Origin: Peptococcaceae bacterium 1198_IL3148 | Lineage (GTDB): Bacteria > Bacillota > Desulfotomaculia > Desulfotomaculales > Desulfohalotomaculaceae | Direction of reading: 5' to 3' | Assembly (NCBI GenBank): GCA_036763105.1 | Contig: JBAIYS010000002.1 | Location: 1-64,000 of the forward strand | Length of the DNA stretch: 64,000 nucleotides | Position numbers and translations under genes: made by a program | The notes under the pieces: model-generated | The model's input: the letters and a program-made list of their open reading frames with translations, nothing else | Database searches by the model: none | Told to the model about the DNA's origin: nothing | In this document: one piece after another, positions 26,353-36,231 of the stretch | How the letters are laid out: every line of letters starts with the position of its first letter | Position numbering within the stretch: the first letter of the stretch is position 1

Positions 26353-27054
26353 CTGAAACTGTTAGTGTTTGATATTAAAGGCAACATAGCGCATTTTCGC
26401 CGCCCGGATACCACCGGGACTCATGCCACTTACCCTTTTATTACTAGAACCAGTTTGCATGGATTAATAGCTTCCGTCTTAGGGTTAGAGCAATTAACAG
26501 GCACAAACATGATAGGTATACAACTGCTAGCACCCATTTGTACCCGCGTCCAAGAAATGTCTATGTTAGGTAAGGGATGGTTGGGTGAATCTAAAAGCAC
26601 CTTTAATCGACCTACATCAATAGAATTGGTGATAAATCCAAATTATAGAATCTATTATACAGGTGATCACTTAGAAAAACTTAGTGACATGTTGCAACAT
26701 GGGCGAAGCCATTATCATACTTATTTGGGTAGCGCTTATTGCTTAACATTTCCTCGCTATGTAGAGTGTGTTGAAGTAGAAACAATAGTGCCTCAGCAAG
26801 ATTGCGCATTAACCTGTAGTACAGTGGTGCCAAGCCACGTCATTAGTTCATTGATGCCTGCTGCAGGGTGTCAGTACGGGCGGGTAGGGGGTATGCATTA
26901 TCAATATCTGGGCGAAAGGCGTTTTAAAGGCACAATTAATTTAATTTACGAAACGGCTGGTAAAACAATTGTAATAAAACCGAAAGTATCCAGCACTGAA
27001 AGGCCAGTAACATTTTGCATGTTGCCTGGAAAAGAGGTGGTATGTATTTGGTAA
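26353..27054 (+). CDS. cas5: Cascade subunit Cas5 (Cas5b/h type), CTG start
   Basis: The 233-residue Cas5 caps the 5' handle of the crRNA. The conserved opening is (M)[17 protein letters not shown] with [21 protein letters not shown], followed by the glycine-rich region and the C-terminal fold. The first standard start in frame, GTG 26365, would lose the first four residues of the N-terminal strand and has no ribosome binding site. GGGAGGTGA at 26339-26347 lies 5 bases before CTG 26353, so CTG is the likely initiator. It overlaps cas3 by 13 bases. Confidence 0.9.
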   Translation: MKLLVFDIKGNIAHFRRPDTTGTHATYPFITRTSLHGLIASVLGLEQLTGTNMIGIQLLAPICTRVQEMSMLGKGWLGESKSTFNRPTSIELVINPNYRIYYTGDHLEKLSDMLQHGRSHYHTYLGSAYCLTFPRYVECVEVETIVPQQDCALTCSTVVPSHVISSLMPAAGCQYGRVGGMHYQYLGERRFKGTINLIYETAGKTIVIKPKVSSTERPVTFCMLPGKEVVCIW

Positions 27055-29453
27055 TTGCACTAGAGCAATGCATTGCCAGACCTGCCGATGTTAGTGGAAA
27101 ACATCCCTTGATTGAACATTTAGAAGCAGTAGCTTTTGGCTGGGGTGATAAAAACGGAAACAATAAGGATATGCTTAGATTTTTAGCAGGCTTAATGCAT
27201 GATGCTGGTAAAGCCCATGCAGAATGGCAGCAATATATTAATACTCCGGCAGTCAGGCGCCGCAAAGGGCCACCCCATTCTCCGGCGGGAGCAGCTATTT
27301 TCTGCTACTGTGCCATCCACTTATTAAGTAATATGCAGCTAGATAGGGGAGAATTGAAGGAAACACAATTTTACATCATGCGTTTAGCCAGGGATATTTA
27401 TGATCATCATGGGCAATTGCAGGATATAACTGAGGAAGTTCCTTGGGGCAACAGCTTAACGCTAGGATTTTTTGATCAGCTAGACTTAGATGGATTGATT
27501 GATCTAGTAGAAAAACATCTAAAAATTGCGCATCTGTCTAAAGAGCAATTTACCTGTTGGCTTGAAGAATTTCCTGAAACATGGGAGCGCTGGTATTATC
27601 GATTACCTGGTTATATTAGGCGACGAGTGGAGAGCGAAGGAAACAAGTACAGCAATGCCGCCAAAGAAGCATTGCGTTCGGTAACCGCAAACTTAATTGC
27701 TAGTGACCGTTACCATGCTGCAGGGCTATATCCATCTTCATTATGTTCGGCGGAAGCACGAAGAGCACTTAAGTTGCTTAATGGGTTGTGTGTTAAAAAG
27801 GGACAACAGGTTTTACAAAATGGTAGCGCTTCCAAAGAACTAGTGAATTTGCGCCAGTGGTTGCAGCAAACGGTTTTTGAAAACTATCAGCATAATAACC
27901 CTAATAGGTTCTTTAGCCTGACTTTACCTACAGGGATGGGTAAAACATTAACATCAATACGGCTGGCTTTAACCGCCTGTGCATCGGGACACTGTGAAAA
28001 AATCATTTATGTGGCTCCCTACCTATCTATCTTATCACAAGCCACTGCAGAAATTAGGAAATATACTGGCTTAGATGTTGTACAACATCATCATTTATCT
28101 GTGCTGGATGTCGAGGCGGGAGAAGGTAATAACGAAGAAACCTTTTATTTAGCATTGGAGGCCTGGCAAGCAGCGCCAATTATAACCACAACATTTAATC
28201 AGCTGTTTAGGGCATTGTTTCCCAACCGAGCTCAGCAATCTATGCGTTTAAAAGGATTACAAAAATCATTTTTAATTATAGATGAGCCACAAATTATAGA
28301 TGGTGCGGCGTGGAACCTATTTTTACAATTATTGGCGGCAGCGGCAGAAGAATATGATATGCAAGTGTTGCTTACCACCGCCACTCTGCCGCCAGCGGAA
28401 TTGGGGTTACCCAAACAATTGGTGCCTTTAGCACCAGTCTTTCAAATACCAAATCGCTATACAATAAGGTGCCGCCAGGAACCGCTAGATCAACATGAGA
28501 TTTCTGAAATAGTTATGGGCAAAATAGAAAAGTGCAAGTCTATTGGCATTGTGATGAATACAATCCAAGATGCGGCTATAGTTTATGAAGAAATTTTATT
28601 TTCAATTCCTGATGGGGTAAATTGTTTTAATCTTTCTAGCCGCATGACACCATTACATAAAGCGCAAAAAATTTTAGAGATATCAGAAAAACTGAAATCT
28701 GGTCAGCCCACAATAGTAGTTTGTACTCAGGTATTAGAAGCGGGGGTGGATTTGAGTTTCCGCTTATTATTGCGGGCATTGCCGATTATTCCCTCTATAG
28801 CTCAGGCAGCGGGGCGAGCCAATAGACATGGTGAGGGAGAAGTAGCTTTGGTTGAAGTGTTCCAGTTTTTGAGAGATGGCAAAAAAAATACTAGAAAATA
28901 TGTATATAGAAGTAACATTGCACGGGAGGAAACAGATAGTATTGTTGATCAATATGGGCAATGGTCTGAACCAAAAACAACAGAGATTGTGAGTAAATAT
29001 TATCGAAACTGCTTTGCAAGAAATACACAAACTACTTCGCTAGAAGGTTTAATTGATGCAGTTTGTGGCAACTGGTCCGCCATTTCTGGCGTTAATCCCT
29101 TTGGTTTTGATTTACCTAATATTAGTTTATTTGTGCCATGGGGTGAAGAATATCTAGATAGAAACATGGCCCAATTATTGCATCAATATGCTCCGTTAGG
29201 CGTTGAGCAGCTTTATGAAAGGTTTGTTGATAAAGATTACTTAAGGCTAAATTTTATAGATAAAAAGCGATTTATGGCTCTGTTACAGAATTTTACTGTG
29301 CCAGTAACCGATAAAATAGCTTTAAAACTAGCGGCATCTTTAACAGATGTATCAATTCCGCGATTAGCCAACCCAAACATATATTCATCAGATACTGGTC
29401 TTGCTCATATAGTGGCCGATGGTGTGGAGGATTTTTCAAACTGTTGCTTCTAG
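27042..29453 (+). CDS. cas3: CRISPR helicase-nuclease Cas3 (HD + DExH)
   Basis: The 803-residue protein combines an N-terminal HD nuclease (HLEAVA, then [13 protein letters not shown], and PHSPAG) with an SF2 helicase: Walker [13 protein letters not shown] (about 298-309), DEPQ box in [11 protein letters not shown], motif III TTATLP and motif [14 protein letters not shown]. It unwinds and degrades DNA bound by Cascade. ATG 27042 inside the end of cas5 is chosen since GAGGTGG precedes it; the upstream GTG 27015 has no site. All motifs are intact, so interference should work. Confidence 0.95.
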   Translation: MYLVIALEQCIARPADVSGKHPLIEHLEAVAFGWGDKNGNNKDMLRFLAGLMHDAGKAHAEWQQYINTPAVRRRKGPPHSPAGAAIFCYCAIHLLSNMQLDRGELKETQFYIMRLARDIYDHHGQLQDITEEVPWGNSLTLGFFDQLDLDGLIDLVEKHLKIAHLSKEQFTCWLEEFPETWERWYYRLPGYIRRRVESEGNKYSNAAKEALRSVTANLIASDRYHAAGLYPSSLCSAEARRALKLLNGLCVKKGQQVLQNGSASKELVNLRQWLQQTVFENYQHNNPNRFFSLTLPTGMGKTLTSIRLALTACASGHCEKIIYVAPYLSILSQATAEIRKYTGLDVVQHHHLSVLDVEAGEGNNEETFYLALEAWQAAPIITTTFNQLFRALFPNRAQQSMRLKGLQKSFLIIDEPQIIDGAAWNLFLQLLAAAAEEYDMQVLLTTATLPPAELGLPKQLVPLAPVFQIPNRYTIRCRQEPLDQHEISEIVMGKIEKCKSIGIVMNTIQDAAIVYEEILFSIPDGVNCFNLSSRMTPLHKAQKILEISEKLKSGQPTIVVCTQVLEAGVDLSFRLLLRALPIIPSIAQAAGRANRHGEGEVALVEVFQFLRDGKKNTRKYVYRSNIAREETDSIVDQYGQWSEPKTTEIVSKYYRNCFARNTQTTSLEGLIDAVCGNWSAISGVNPFGFDLPNISLFVPWGEEYLDRNMAQLLHQYAPLGVEQLYERFVDKDYLRLNFIDKKRFMALLQNFTVPVTDKIALKLAASLTDVSIPRLANPNIYSSDTGLAHIVADGVEDFSNCCF

Positions 29454-29622
29454 TATAATATTTTTCCGTCGACCTGCGGTAGTGTAAAAATAGCTGGGGG
29501 TCGACGGAAAAATTTAGCTGAAATGCAGGTAAAATGCCTGTGATGCGGTAGTTTTATGTTGAAATTAATGTGGTTTGTATTGATTTTTAAGGAAAAAGGT
29601 GCAATTTTAAGCACCAAAATGG
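29454..29622 (+). promoter_or_regulatory. CRISPR leader
   Basis: AT-rich, non-coding, on the side of the array with perfect repeats. It contains a perfect 14-bp inverted repeat (TTTTTCCGTCGACC 29461-29474, complement 29499-29512), a direct repeat TGCGGTAGT (29475-29483 and 29544-29552), and a small hairpin GGTGC-AATTTTAA-GCACC at 29599-29616 that ends just before CCAAAATGG and the first repeat. Array promoter and integration signals are expected here. Confidence 0.8.
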
Positions 29623-31784
29623 GTTTGTAGCCTACCTATAAGGAATTGAAACACTATACAGTGTAAAGAAAAGTCAGGAGTGTTAATTAGTTTGTAGCCT
29701 ACCTATAAGGAATTGAAACACTCTACCTCTGATTTCCTTGCATTAATACATGGCATAGTTTGTAGCCTACCTATAAGGAATTGAAACTGGGACAAAGGCG
29801 CGCCACTATGGTTTATATCACAAAAGTTTGTAGCCTACCTATAAGGAATTGAAACTTGTAGTCGCCTACGCCCAACAAAAAAGCAGGTACTCGTTTGTAG
29901 CCTACCTATAAGGAATTGAAACTTGTCGCAGTATATAATTTTCAAAACCTAGTCCTCCGTTTGTAGCCTACCTATAAGGAATTGAAACGTCCTTCCATCG
30001 GATTGGCAGCCAGATCACAAACTTGTTTGTAGCCTACCTATAAGGAATTGAAACTATACCCCACATTGTCAAATGTCTGTACGATGTTTGTGTTTGTAGC
30101 CTACCTATAAGGAATTGAAACTTAATCCTATTGCCGAGCGTATTGTTTCGATTCTATGTTTGTAGCCTACCTATAAGGAATTGAAACTTCAGTAAGTAAA
30201 TTGCATCGCAAGTGTCTATCATTGGTTTGTAGCCTACCTATAAGGAATTGAAACCCTTAGAGAAGTGCGAAATGGTTATAAGCCAGACGGGGTTTGTAGC
30301 CTACCTATAAGGAATTGAAACTACACACGCATGAAAATGGCGATTGAGAGTTGGGAAGTTTGTAGCCTACCTATAAGGAATTGAAACCTATGCAAGACGT
30401 ATTGTAAACGGTTTGAGAAGGGGTTTGTAGCCTACCTATAAGGAATTGAAACAAAAGCAACCTGCCGATTTTTCGGCATTCATAACAGTTTGTAGCCTAC
30501 CTATAAGGAATTGAAACTTTCCGATCTAGCACTTCAGGCTAGTAATGGCATTAAGTTTGTAGCCTACCTATAAGGAATTGAAACCTCTATACCCCCTTTG
30601 CCTTGTATTGCATTAATACAGTTTGTAGCCTACCTATAAGGAATTGAAACGCATACTTTTCTAGTTTTTTGGTGTAAGGTTTGGTAAAGTTTGTAGCCTA
30701 CCTATAAGGAATTGAAACCTAGGGGGGTGGAGTGCATTGCTTGGAGTGTTGCTTGTTTGTAGCCTACCTATAAGGAATTGAAACAAAATGGCAGGTGTTA
30801 TAAATGTTTAGTTTCCCAAAGTTTGTAGCCTACCTATAAGGAATTGAAACCTTCTTCTGCCGTTATTAGTGCCTGCTGTTCTCTCCGTTTGTAGCCTACC
30901 TATAAGGAATTGAAACATCAAATTGGATGGAGATTGACAGGAAGAGAAGGGGAGTTTGTAGCCTACCTATAAGGAATTGAAACACTTGCTGATAACTAAT
31001 ACTAACATATCTGATTTAGTTTGTAGCCTACCTATAAGGAATTGAAACGTGGTTTATTGTAGGTAATTATCAACAAAGTTATACACGTTTGTAGCCTACC
31101 TATAAGGAATTGAAACCATAAGTTTTGATGATAACGGCGACCGAATTAAAACCGTTTGTAGCCTACCTATAAGGAATTGAAACTTGCCACGCCATCATAA
31201 AATAGTTTTCTGGTTCTGGTGTTTGTAGCCTACCTATAAGGAATTGAAACTCAGATTACGATGTTTGGATTAGTCAAATATCAGATACGTTTGTAGCCTA
31301 CCTATAAGGAATTGAAACATTGTTACCGCTACAGGGCTACTGGTAACATCGTTTGGTTTGTAGCCTACCTATAAGGAATTGAAACTGGTCACGCTATGGG
31401 TGCCATCACTTAATGAGCTTGGTTTGTAGCCTACCTATAAGGAATTGAAACCCAAAAATTTAAACGCGCTTAAAACGCCATTTAAAGTTTGTAGCCTACC
31501 TATAAGGAATTGAAACTAGGTACAAACCCCTTGCTCACCACAATTACTCTGCGTTTGTAGCCTACCTATAAGGAATTGAAACGAGTTAGAATTTAGCTAT
31601 CCTGACCCAAATTTGCCACCAGTTTGTAGCCTACCTATAAGGAATTGAAACTCGTATATACCACTATACGGCACATGAAAAGCATGGATGTTTGTAGCCT
31701 ACCTATAAGGAATTGAAACTCCAAAATGGACAACAGACATATATCGCTTATATCGTTTGTAGCCTACCTATGAGGAATAATGTC
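29623..31784 (+). CRISPR. Type I-B CRISPR array, 33 repeats and 32 spacers
   Basis: The 30-base repeat begins GTTTGTAGCCTACC and ends AAGGAATTGAAAC. By hand count there are 32 identical copies plus a degenerate last copy at 31755 (change at position 18 and a lost GAAAC end). Spacers are 35-39 bases. The broken repeat at the right end and the AT-rich leader on the left give left-to-right transcription, with newest spacers near 29653. The GAAAC tail gives the usual 8-base crRNA handle (ATTGAAAC). The array lies between cas3 and cas4. Confidence 0.98.
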
Positions 31785-31846
31785 TGGGGTAGTCGTACCT
31801 TTGTATTGGCCCTGGTGGCGGAAAATTTAATAGGGGGTTAGCGCCA

Positions 31847-32353
31847 ATGTATAGGGATGAGGTTAAAGTTGGTGGTACACTCATATGGTACTATTATGTT
31901 TGCAAACGAGAAGTGTGGTTGATGGCTCATCAAATAACGCCAGATCAAGATGATACCAATGTTGTTTTAGGTCGCTTTTTTGCTGAACAGTCTTACAATC
32001 GTAATAAGAAAGAAGTAGCCTTTGGACATATGAAATTTGATATTGTAAAGAAAGGTAAAGACGGTTTGGTGGTAGGCGAAGTTAAGAAAAGTAGCAAATT
32101 TAGAGAAAGCGCTAGAATGCAGTTGGCCTATTATTTACTAGAACTACATATCAACGGGATTAAAGCCAAGGGAGAACTGCTTTTTCCTCGCGAGAAAAGA
32201 AAGGAAATTATTGAGTTAAATGAGGACTTAATAATTAAATTAAAAAATGCTGAAAAAGAGATTTTGCAAATCATCCATTCTCCAGTGCCTCCCGATGCAA
32301 AGAAAATAAATTTCTGTAACAAATGTGCCTATGCAGAATTATGTTGGGCGTAA
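31847..32353 (+). CDS. cas4: CRISPR adaptation nuclease Cas4
   Basis: The 168-residue RecB-type nuclease selects PAM-bearing prespacers with Cas1-Cas2. It has the N-terminal Cys in YYVCKREVWL, the RecB motif DGLVVGEVKKS, the QLAYYLLEL helix and the C-terminal Cys cluster FCNKCAYAELCW, which together hold an iron-sulfur cluster. ATG 31847 follows GGGGG at some distance. It is the first gene after the array and may have its own promoter or be reached by array read-through. Confidence 0.95.
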   Translation: MYRDEVKVGGTLIWYYYVCKREVWLMAHQITPDQDDTNVVLGRFFAEQSYNRNKKEVAFGHMKFDIVKKGKDGLVVGEVKKSSKFRESARMQLAYYLLELHINGIKAKGELLFPREKRKEIIELNEDLIIKLKNAEKEILQIIHSPVPPDAKKINFCNKCAYAELCWA

Positions 32354-32364
32354 GGAACAAAAAA

Positions 32365-33357
32365 ATGAAGAAAACTATTTATATATTTAATGATGGCCAG
32401 CTGAAGCGAAAAGGAAACACATTGTACTTTGAGACAGAAGAAAATTCTAAATACTTGCCGGTTGAAGATATAGGGGAAATATTGGTCTTTGGTGAAGTTA
32501 CACTTAACAAAAAATTTCTAGAATTTGTTTCTCAAAAAGAAATAATAATCCACTATTTTAGCCATTATGGGTACTACATGGGTTCATTCTATCCTCGGGA
32601 ACATTTGAATTCTGGGTTCATTATACTTAAACAGGCAGAAAATTATTTGAATGCTGAAAAACGAATATTTTTAGCTAGGCAGTTTGTTAGAGGGGCAGCC
32701 AGAAACATCAGACAAGTACTTAAGTACTATAATAATCGAATTGGTGGTCTAACTGAGACCATAGAAAATGTCAGTGAGCTAACTGGTATGTTGGCTGACT
32801 GTGATGATGTTAGTAAATTGATGGCTCTAGAAGGAAATATCCGCGATTATTATTATAAGCAATTTGATAAGATAACCAACAACCCTGACTTTAAATTTGA
32901 GGAACGCACCCGGCGCCCACCTAAAAACCATATAAACACATTAATAAGTTTTGGCAATAGTATTATGTATACAATTGTTCTTAGTGAAATTTACAAAACA
33001 CACTTGGACCCACGCATAGGTTATTTACATACAACTAATTTTAGAAAGTTCTCACTAAATTTAGACATTGCAGAAATATTCAAACCTATTTTGATAGATC
33101 GAGTAATATTTAGTTTGTTAGCCAAAAAAATGATTACAGTTGCAGACTTTGAAGAATTTGCCAATGGAATCATGATGAAAGAAAGGGCTAAAAAGATTTT
33201 CCTACAAGAATTGGATACTAAACTAAAAACAACTATAAAGCATAAGTCCATAGGTCGCCAAGTTTCTTATAGGAGGATAATTCGCCTAGAGTTATATAAG
33301 CTAGAAAAACACTTAATGGGTGAAGTTGAGTATGAACCGTTTGTGGCACAATGGTAA
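32365..33357 (+). CDS. cas1: CRISPR integrase Cas1 (type I-B)
   Basis: The 330-residue Cas1 integrates new spacers at the leader end. It has the N-terminal beta domain (YIFNDGQLKRKGNTLYFE, EDIGEILVFGEVTL) and a helical catalytic domain with LEGNIRDYYY (Glu), GYLHTTNFRKFSL (His) and FKPILIDRV (Asp), the three metal ligands. ATG 32365 follows TAAGGA; the TTG/ATG further upstream lies inside cas4. It is 11 bases after cas4. Confidence 0.96.
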   Translation: MKKTIYIFNDGQLKRKGNTLYFETEENSKYLPVEDIGEILVFGEVTLNKKFLEFVSQKEIIIHYFSHYGYYMGSFYPREHLNSGFIILKQAENYLNAEKRIFLARQFVRGAARNIRQVLKYYNNRIGGLTETIENVSELTGMLADCDDVSKLMALEGNIRDYYYKQFDKITNNPDFKFEERTRRPPKNHINTLISFGNSIMYTIVLSEIYKTHLDPRIGYLHTTNFRKFSLNLDIAEIFKPILIDRVIFSLLAKKMITVADFEEFANGIMMKERAKKIFLQELDTKLKTTIKHKSIGRQVSYRRIIRLELYKLEKHLMGEVEYEPFVAQW

Positions 33358-33375
33358 TTTTTTGGTGGTGAAATA

Positions 33376-33639
33376 ATGTTTGTAATCCTAGTTTATGATA
33401 TTAATGTTAAAAGAGTAGCTAAGGTATTAAAGACTGTACGTAAGTACCTCCATTGGGTGCAGAACTCTGTATTTGAGGGTGAGATTTCTAAAGCCAATTA
33501 TCAAAAATTAAAAACAGAAATTCGAAACATCATTAATAATGAAGAAGATTCTGTTATCATTTATGTTTTTCGCACACTTCAATATTCAAGCCGAGAAATT
33601 ATGGGAATAGAAAAGGGCGGTGAAGATATTTTTCTTTAA
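33376..33639 (+). CDS. cas2: CRISPR adaptation protein Cas2
   Basis: The 87-residue Cas2 has a ferredoxin-like fold, with VILVYDINVKRVAKV at the start (Asp of the family), LHWVQNSVFEGEIS and the C-terminal strand. It bridges two Cas1 dimers. ATG 33376 follows GGTGGTG, 18 bases after cas1, and closes the cas4-cas1-cas2 adaptation operon. Confidence 0.96.
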   Translation: MFVILVYDINVKRVAKVLKTVRKYLHWVQNSVFEGEISKANYQKLKTEIRNIINNEEDSVIIYVFRTLQYSSREIMGIEKGGEDIFL

Positions 33640-33932
33640 AGCATGTAACAGAAAGCAAAGTACACTACATGGTTGTATATAAATAAACGACCACATGACT
33701 GAGGCTAGGGGGGTTAGACTAACGTAACTGCAAGTTACAAATATTGTAATTCTTGTTACCGCCAATCAGTAGTTGTATAAAATAAAAATTTCCAAACTTG
33801 CGCAGTTAAATCACAAATACTGAAACTGGACAATACCAGTATAAAAGTATAAAATATATACATTAATAAGCTCCCAATGGAGGGCTTATTGTTGTCTATT
33901 CAAAGCCAAAAGTTATCTAAGGGGTAGATACA
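33640..33932 (+). terminator. Intergenic region after cas2 with terminator-like hairpin at 33864-33892
   Basis: The stretch after cas2 holds no coding frame I trust and no further CRISPR repeat. At 33864-33892 AATAAGC-T-CC and GG-A-GGGCTTATT can pair; the loop is CAAT. This hairpin may end a transcript or be a leader element of the nitroreductase gene. Confidence 0.45.
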
Positions 33933-34754
33933 ATGATAAAAATTGATGCTGAAAAATGTATCGGTTGTGGACTATGCGTTAAAGACTGTTTTCCCCAAGA
34001 CATAGCAATAGTTGACGGAAAGGCCCAGGTTAAAAATGTAACCTGCCTTAAGTGTGGTCACTGCATTGCTGTATGCCCCCAAAGGGCTGTATCTATTGAA
34101 GAGTATAATATGGAAGAAGTAAAGGATTATAATAAAGAAGCCTTTACAGTGGATGCCGATCAGTTATTAAACTTTATTAAATTCAGAAGAACGGTTAGAC
34201 AATTTAAGAAACAAGAGGTAGAAACCGAAAAAATCTTAAAAATTATCGAGGCCGGCAGGTTTACCCAAACCGGTAGTAATATGCAAGATGTATCCTATAT
34301 CGTTGTCAGAGAGGGATTGCAGCAGTTAAAGGCTTTAGCCTATCAAAGCTTAAAGAATAAGGCAGAAGCCATGCTGGCCAATTTAACCCCAGAGACCATG
34401 CAGTTTAAGAGATATGCTGAGATGTGGGTGCAAATGTATCAAGGCTATCAACAAAATCCTGATGAAAATGACAAACTATTTTTTAATGCTCCGGCAATAA
34501 TTGTTGTAACTGCCCATTCCCAAGTCAATGGTGCCTTGGCTTCTTCCAATATGGAACTGATGACCAATGCTTTAGGGCTGGGAACTTTCTTTAGTGGTTT
34601 CTTTGTAATTGCCTCCCAAGACAATAAACAGATTATGGATTTTCTCGGCATAGATGGGGGCAAGCAAATTGTAACCTGTATGGTAATCGGTTATCCTAAT
34701 GTGAAATATTTAAGAACAGTACCCAGAAAAGAGGCCGATATCCGCTGGAAATAA
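33933..34754 (+). CDS. Nitroreductase-family protein with N-terminal 2x[4Fe-4S] ferredoxin domain
   Basis: Of 273 residues, 1-60 bind two 4Fe-4S clusters (CIGCGLCVKDCFP and CLKCGHCIAVCP). Residues about 75-273 form an FMN nitroreductase domain (FIKFRRTVRQFKKQEV, AGRFTQTGSNMQD, TNALGLGTFFSGFF). Such fusions pass electrons from ferredoxin to FMN and are common in anaerobes; the substrate is unknown. ATG follows AAGGGG. It shares orientation with DUF5131 and a flavodoxin-like gene downstream, but a terminator separates them. Confidence 0.92.
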   Translation: MIKIDAEKCIGCGLCVKDCFPQDIAIVDGKAQVKNVTCLKCGHCIAVCPQRAVSIEEYNMEEVKDYNKEAFTVDADQLLNFIKFRRTVRQFKKQEVETEKILKIIEAGRFTQTGSNMQDVSYIVVREGLQQLKALAYQSLKNKAEAMLANLTPETMQFKRYAEMWVQMYQGYQQNPDENDKLFFNAPAIIVVTAHSQVNGALASSNMELMTNALGLGTFFSGFFVIASQDNKQIMDFLGIDGGKQIVTCMVIGYPNVKYLRTVPRKEADIRWK

Positions 34755-34780
34755 AACGCCGGAAAATTCCGGTGTTTTTA
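34754..34780 (+). terminator. Terminator after nitroreductase
   Basis: AAACGCCGGAA and TTCCGGTGTTT pair with one G-T, loop AA, followed by T's. Confidence 0.85.
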
Positions 34781-34805
34781 ATTTTGGTGAAGGGAGGAAG
34801 GCGGC

Positions 34806-35543
34806 ATAACCAATTGGAATCCCTGGCATGGATGTACCAAAATCAGCCCGGGCTGTCTTAACTGTTATGTATATCGACGGGATGCTGAATTTGACCGGGA
34901 TGCTTCAATGGTGCATAAAACTTTATCCTTTAATTTGCCTATAAAGAAAAATCGCAAAGGTGAATATAAATTGCAACCCGATGGCGATTTTGTTTATACT
35001 TGTTTTACCTCTGACTTCTTTCACCCAGATGCCGATCAGTGGCGGATAGATGCTTGGCGGTTTATGAAAGAACGTTCAGATTTGCAGTTTTTCTTTGTGA
35101 CCAAGCGCCCCGACCGTTTTTATGTCAATTTACCGGCAGACTGGGGTGAGGGTTATGACAACGTGCATATCTGCTGTACCTGCGAAAATCAACAAATGGC
35201 CGATGTCAGATTGCCTGTTTTTTTGGAGTTGCCCATTAAACACCAATCCATTATCCATGAACCAATGTTGGAGGCCATCGAAATTCGAACCTATTTGGCA
35301 AAATATCGTCACCGCATCGAAAAGGTAATCTGTGGTGGTGAATCTGGTGATGCAGCCAGATTATGTGACTATAGTTGGGTGCTTTCCACCCGATCCCAAT
35401 GTGTAGAATATGACGTGCCTTTTCATTTCAAACAAACCGGCGCCAACTTTCGTAAAGGGAATCGGATATATAAAATCCCCAGAAAGTATCAGCTAACTCA
35501 GGCAGCCAAGGCCGGTATTGATTATAAAACTGATAGGAGGTAA
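34806..35543 (+). CDS. DUF5131 (phage Gp37/Gp68-like) radical-SAM-type protein, ATA start
   Basis: The 245-residue protein belongs to the DUF5131 family. Its N-terminus, (M)TNWNPWHGCTKISPGC, then NCYVYR, carries the Cys cluster; TCFTSDFFHPDADQWR, FVTKRPDRF and CGGESGDAARLCDY follow. All of the N-terminal Cys motif lies upstream of the first standard start, GTG/ATG near 34908. GGGAGG at 34792-34797 stands 8 bases before ATA 34806, which begins the motif exactly. ATA is therefore the probable initiator, as in the rhodanese gene. The function of the family is not established; the flavodoxin-like gene 5 bases downstream hints at electron supply. Confidence 0.85.
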   Translation: MTNWNPWHGCTKISPGCLNCYVYRRDAEFDRDASMVHKTLSFNLPIKKNRKGEYKLQPDGDFVYTCFTSDFFHPDADQWRIDAWRFMKERSDLQFFFVTKRPDRFYVNLPADWGEGYDNVHICCTCENQQMADVRLPVFLELPIKHQSIIHEPMLEAIEIRTYLAKYRHRIEKVICGGESGDAARLCDYSWVLSTRSQCVEYDVPFHFKQTGANFRKGNRIYKIPRKYQLTQAAKAGIDYKTDRR

Positions 35544-35548
35544 AGGGT

Positions 35549-36181
35549 ATGAAGGTTGTAGCTTTTAACGGTAGTCCAAATAAAGCGGGCAATACTTATC
35601 ATGCCATTAAGTTGGTGACTGAGGAATTAGAAAAAGAAGGTATCAAAATCGAAATCATTCATGTGGGCAACAAGGTAATTAGAGGTTGTTTGGCCTGTGG
35701 TCAATGTATAAAGAATAAAAACGAAAGATGTGCCATCAATGATGAAGTCAATGACTGGTTGCAATTAATGAAGGGGGCAGATGGCATCATTTTGGGTTCG
35801 CCCACACATTATTCAGCCATTGCCGGCACCATGAAATCATTTTTGGATCGAGCTGTTTATGTAGCTGGTGCCAATGGTGGCATGTTAAGACATAAGGTTG
35901 GGGTGGCGGTGGTTGCCGTTAGACGATCCGGCGGTCTGCCAACCTTTAATCAGCTAAACAACTACCTTAACTATTCCGAAATGTTGATCCCCACTTCTAA
36001 CTACTGGAACGTTATTCATGGCAGAGCTCCCGGCGAGGCATTGCAGGATGCTGAAGGGGTACAAATTATGAGGGTTCTGGGTAAAAATATGGCTTGGCTA
36101 TTGAAATTGGTGGAGAACGGCAAAGGTGCTGTGCCAGAGCCGGCAATGGAAGATAAAGTGTTTACCAACTTTATTCGCTAG
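35549..36181 (+). CDS. Flavodoxin-fold NAD(P)H-dependent FMN reductase / iron-sulfur flavoprotein-like
   Basis: The 210-residue protein has an FMN phosphate loop NGSPNKAGNT at residues about 6-15, CLACGQCIKNKNERC (about 48-62, spacing like iron-sulfur flavoproteins) and GSPTHYSAIAGTMKSFLDR. It follows DUF5131 by 5 bases with AGGAGG in the junction, so the two are co-translated. It may donate electrons to the DUF5131 protein. Confidence 0.9.
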   Translation: MKVVAFNGSPNKAGNTYHAIKLVTEELEKEGIKIEIIHVGNKVIRGCLACGQCIKNKNERCAINDEVNDWLQLMKGADGIILGSPTHYSAIAGTMKSFLDRAVYVAGANGGMLRHKVGVAVVAVRRSGGLPTFNQLNNYLNYSEMLIPTSNYWNVIHGRAPGEALQDAEGVQIMRVLGKNMAWLLKLVENGKGAVPEPAMEDKVFTNFIR

Positions 36182-36184
36182 AAT

Positions 36185-36217
36185 AAAAGGGCTGTTGCAA
36201 AAAGCAACAGCCCTTTT
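36185..36217. terminator. Bidirectional terminator
   Basis: Perfect 14-bp arms AAAAGGGCTGTTGC and GCAACAGCCCTTTT around five bases, between convergent genes. Confidence 0.95.
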
Positions 36218-36231
36218 ATAATGTCGCAATG

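Noticed and set aside
29623-31784. Self-targeting spacers matching this window
   Set aside because: A quick reading found no full-length match, but I could not search all spacers exhaustively, so no claim is made.
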